NCBI RefSeq assembly: GCF_013201895.1
Contig: NZ_CP053841.1
Span: forward strand, 682,001-746,000
Source: Campylobacter blaseri
GTDB taxonomy: Bacteria > Campylobacterota > Campylobacteria > Campylobacterales > Campylobacteraceae
DNA length: 64,000 bases
Reading direction: 5' to 3'
The notes below the pieces were generated by a model. That model was given only the letters and a program-made list of their open reading frames with translations. It did not search any database and was not told the origin of the DNA. The translations under genes were made by a program, and so were the position numbers. Shown piece by piece: positions 63,800 to 64,000 of the stretch (the first letter of the stretch is position 1; each line of letters opens with the position of its first letter).

Positions 63800-64000
63800 A
63801 TGAAAAAAATTATAAAGTACCTTATATTTTTTATAGTTTTAATTGGAATTGGCTACTTTGGATATATTAAATTTCTAAAAGAAGATGAAAAGGTAGACTA
63901 TTTCACAGTAAAACCATCTAGTGGCGATCTTTTAAACTCTGTTGCGGCAACTGGAGAAGTTTTAGCAAGAGATTTAGTTGATGTTGGTGCACAAGTTGGC
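63800..64000 (+). CDS. MacA-like periplasmic adaptor of an efflux pump (5' part)
   Basis: The first 67 codons before the window ends. A membrane anchor or uncleaved signal (KYLIFFIVLIGIGYFGYIKF) is followed by VDYFTVKPSSGDLLNSVAAT, then GEVLARDLVDVGAQVG, the usual start of the biotinyl-lipoyl-like hairpin region of HlyD/MacA adaptors. Such proteins link an inner-membrane ABC pump (MacB) or RND pump to an outer-membrane channel. A macB gene would be expected just downstream, outside the window. Confidence 0.8.
   Translation, partial: MKKIIKYLIFFIVLIGIGYFGYIKFLKEDEKVDYFTVKPSSGDLLNSVAATGEVLARDLVDVGAQVG

Noticed and set aside
1-64000. tRNA, rRNA, CRISPR arrays, insertion sequences and prophage genes
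   Set aside because: No cloverleaf-like sequence, regularly spaced repeat, transposase, integrase or phage structural gene was seen on either strand.

Overview
The window is about 30% GC and reads as chromosomal DNA of a Campylobacter species or a close Campylobacterota relative. The main reasons are the very AT-rich codon use, many TTG starts and ATGA overlaps, -10 boxes of the TATAAT/TAGAAT/TACAAT type without clear -35 boxes, a stand-alone atpB, a class II DAHP synthase, a possible CiaD-like gene next to a cca-like gene, and the block glmU-coaBC-uppS-A24 peptidase-LptF/G permease-truA in the order I remember from C. jejuni. The species cannot be fixed from the sequence alone. I see no rRNA, tRNA, CRISPR array, insertion sequence or prophage.

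Layout. 1-12 kb holds housekeeping genes: rpoD (minus), leuD-leuB, two small proteins, a cca-like nucleotidyltransferase, purU-trmL-secreted nuclease, and glyS. Two decayed genes lie among them, a LysE-type exporter and a type A chloramphenicol acetyltransferase. 12-30.3 kb is a surface polysaccharide locus. galE, tviB, wbpB, wbpD and wbpE come first. They are followed by a flippase (wzx), an AsnB-type amidotransferase, a GNAT-like protein, a FemAB-like acyltransferase, a polysaccharide deacetylase, a Wzy-like polymerase, a GT4, wbpI, a truncated GT4, ugd and a GT2. An initiating sugar transferase sits on the opposite strand. Together tviB-wbpB-wbpE-wbpD-wbpI can make UDP-2,3-diacetamido-2,3-dideoxy-mannuronic acid, and the GT4-wbpI-GT4 order matches wbpH-wbpI-wbpJ of P. 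aeruginosa O5. The middle of the locus (about 20-24.5 kb) is the most AT-rich and contains a tandem repeat and gene debris.

30.3-48.7 kb is mixed housekeeping and envelope functions: SYLF protein, M23 peptidase, MidA-like and RsmD methyltransferases, TSUP permease, atpB, gatB, gpsA, RarD, DAHP synthase, a dicarboxylate/amino-acid symporter, cyclophilin, YebC, copper chaperone plus CopA ATPase, a small membrane protein probably using an ATT start, a lipoprotein, and an amino-acid-type binding protein with a 13-base homopolymer next to its promoter. 49-64 kb holds acnB, a secreted ankyrin protein, SDR, trmA, CoA-binding protein, ilvA, DUF4230, the truA-to-glmU block on the minus strand, a DMT transporter, and the start of a MacA-like adaptor cut by the window end.

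The most interesting region is the glycan-tailoring set asnB, GNAT, FemAB-like and deacetylase inside the O-antigen or capsule locus. It resembles the accessory gene set of exosortase-linked exopolysaccharide loci, but no exosortase is present here.
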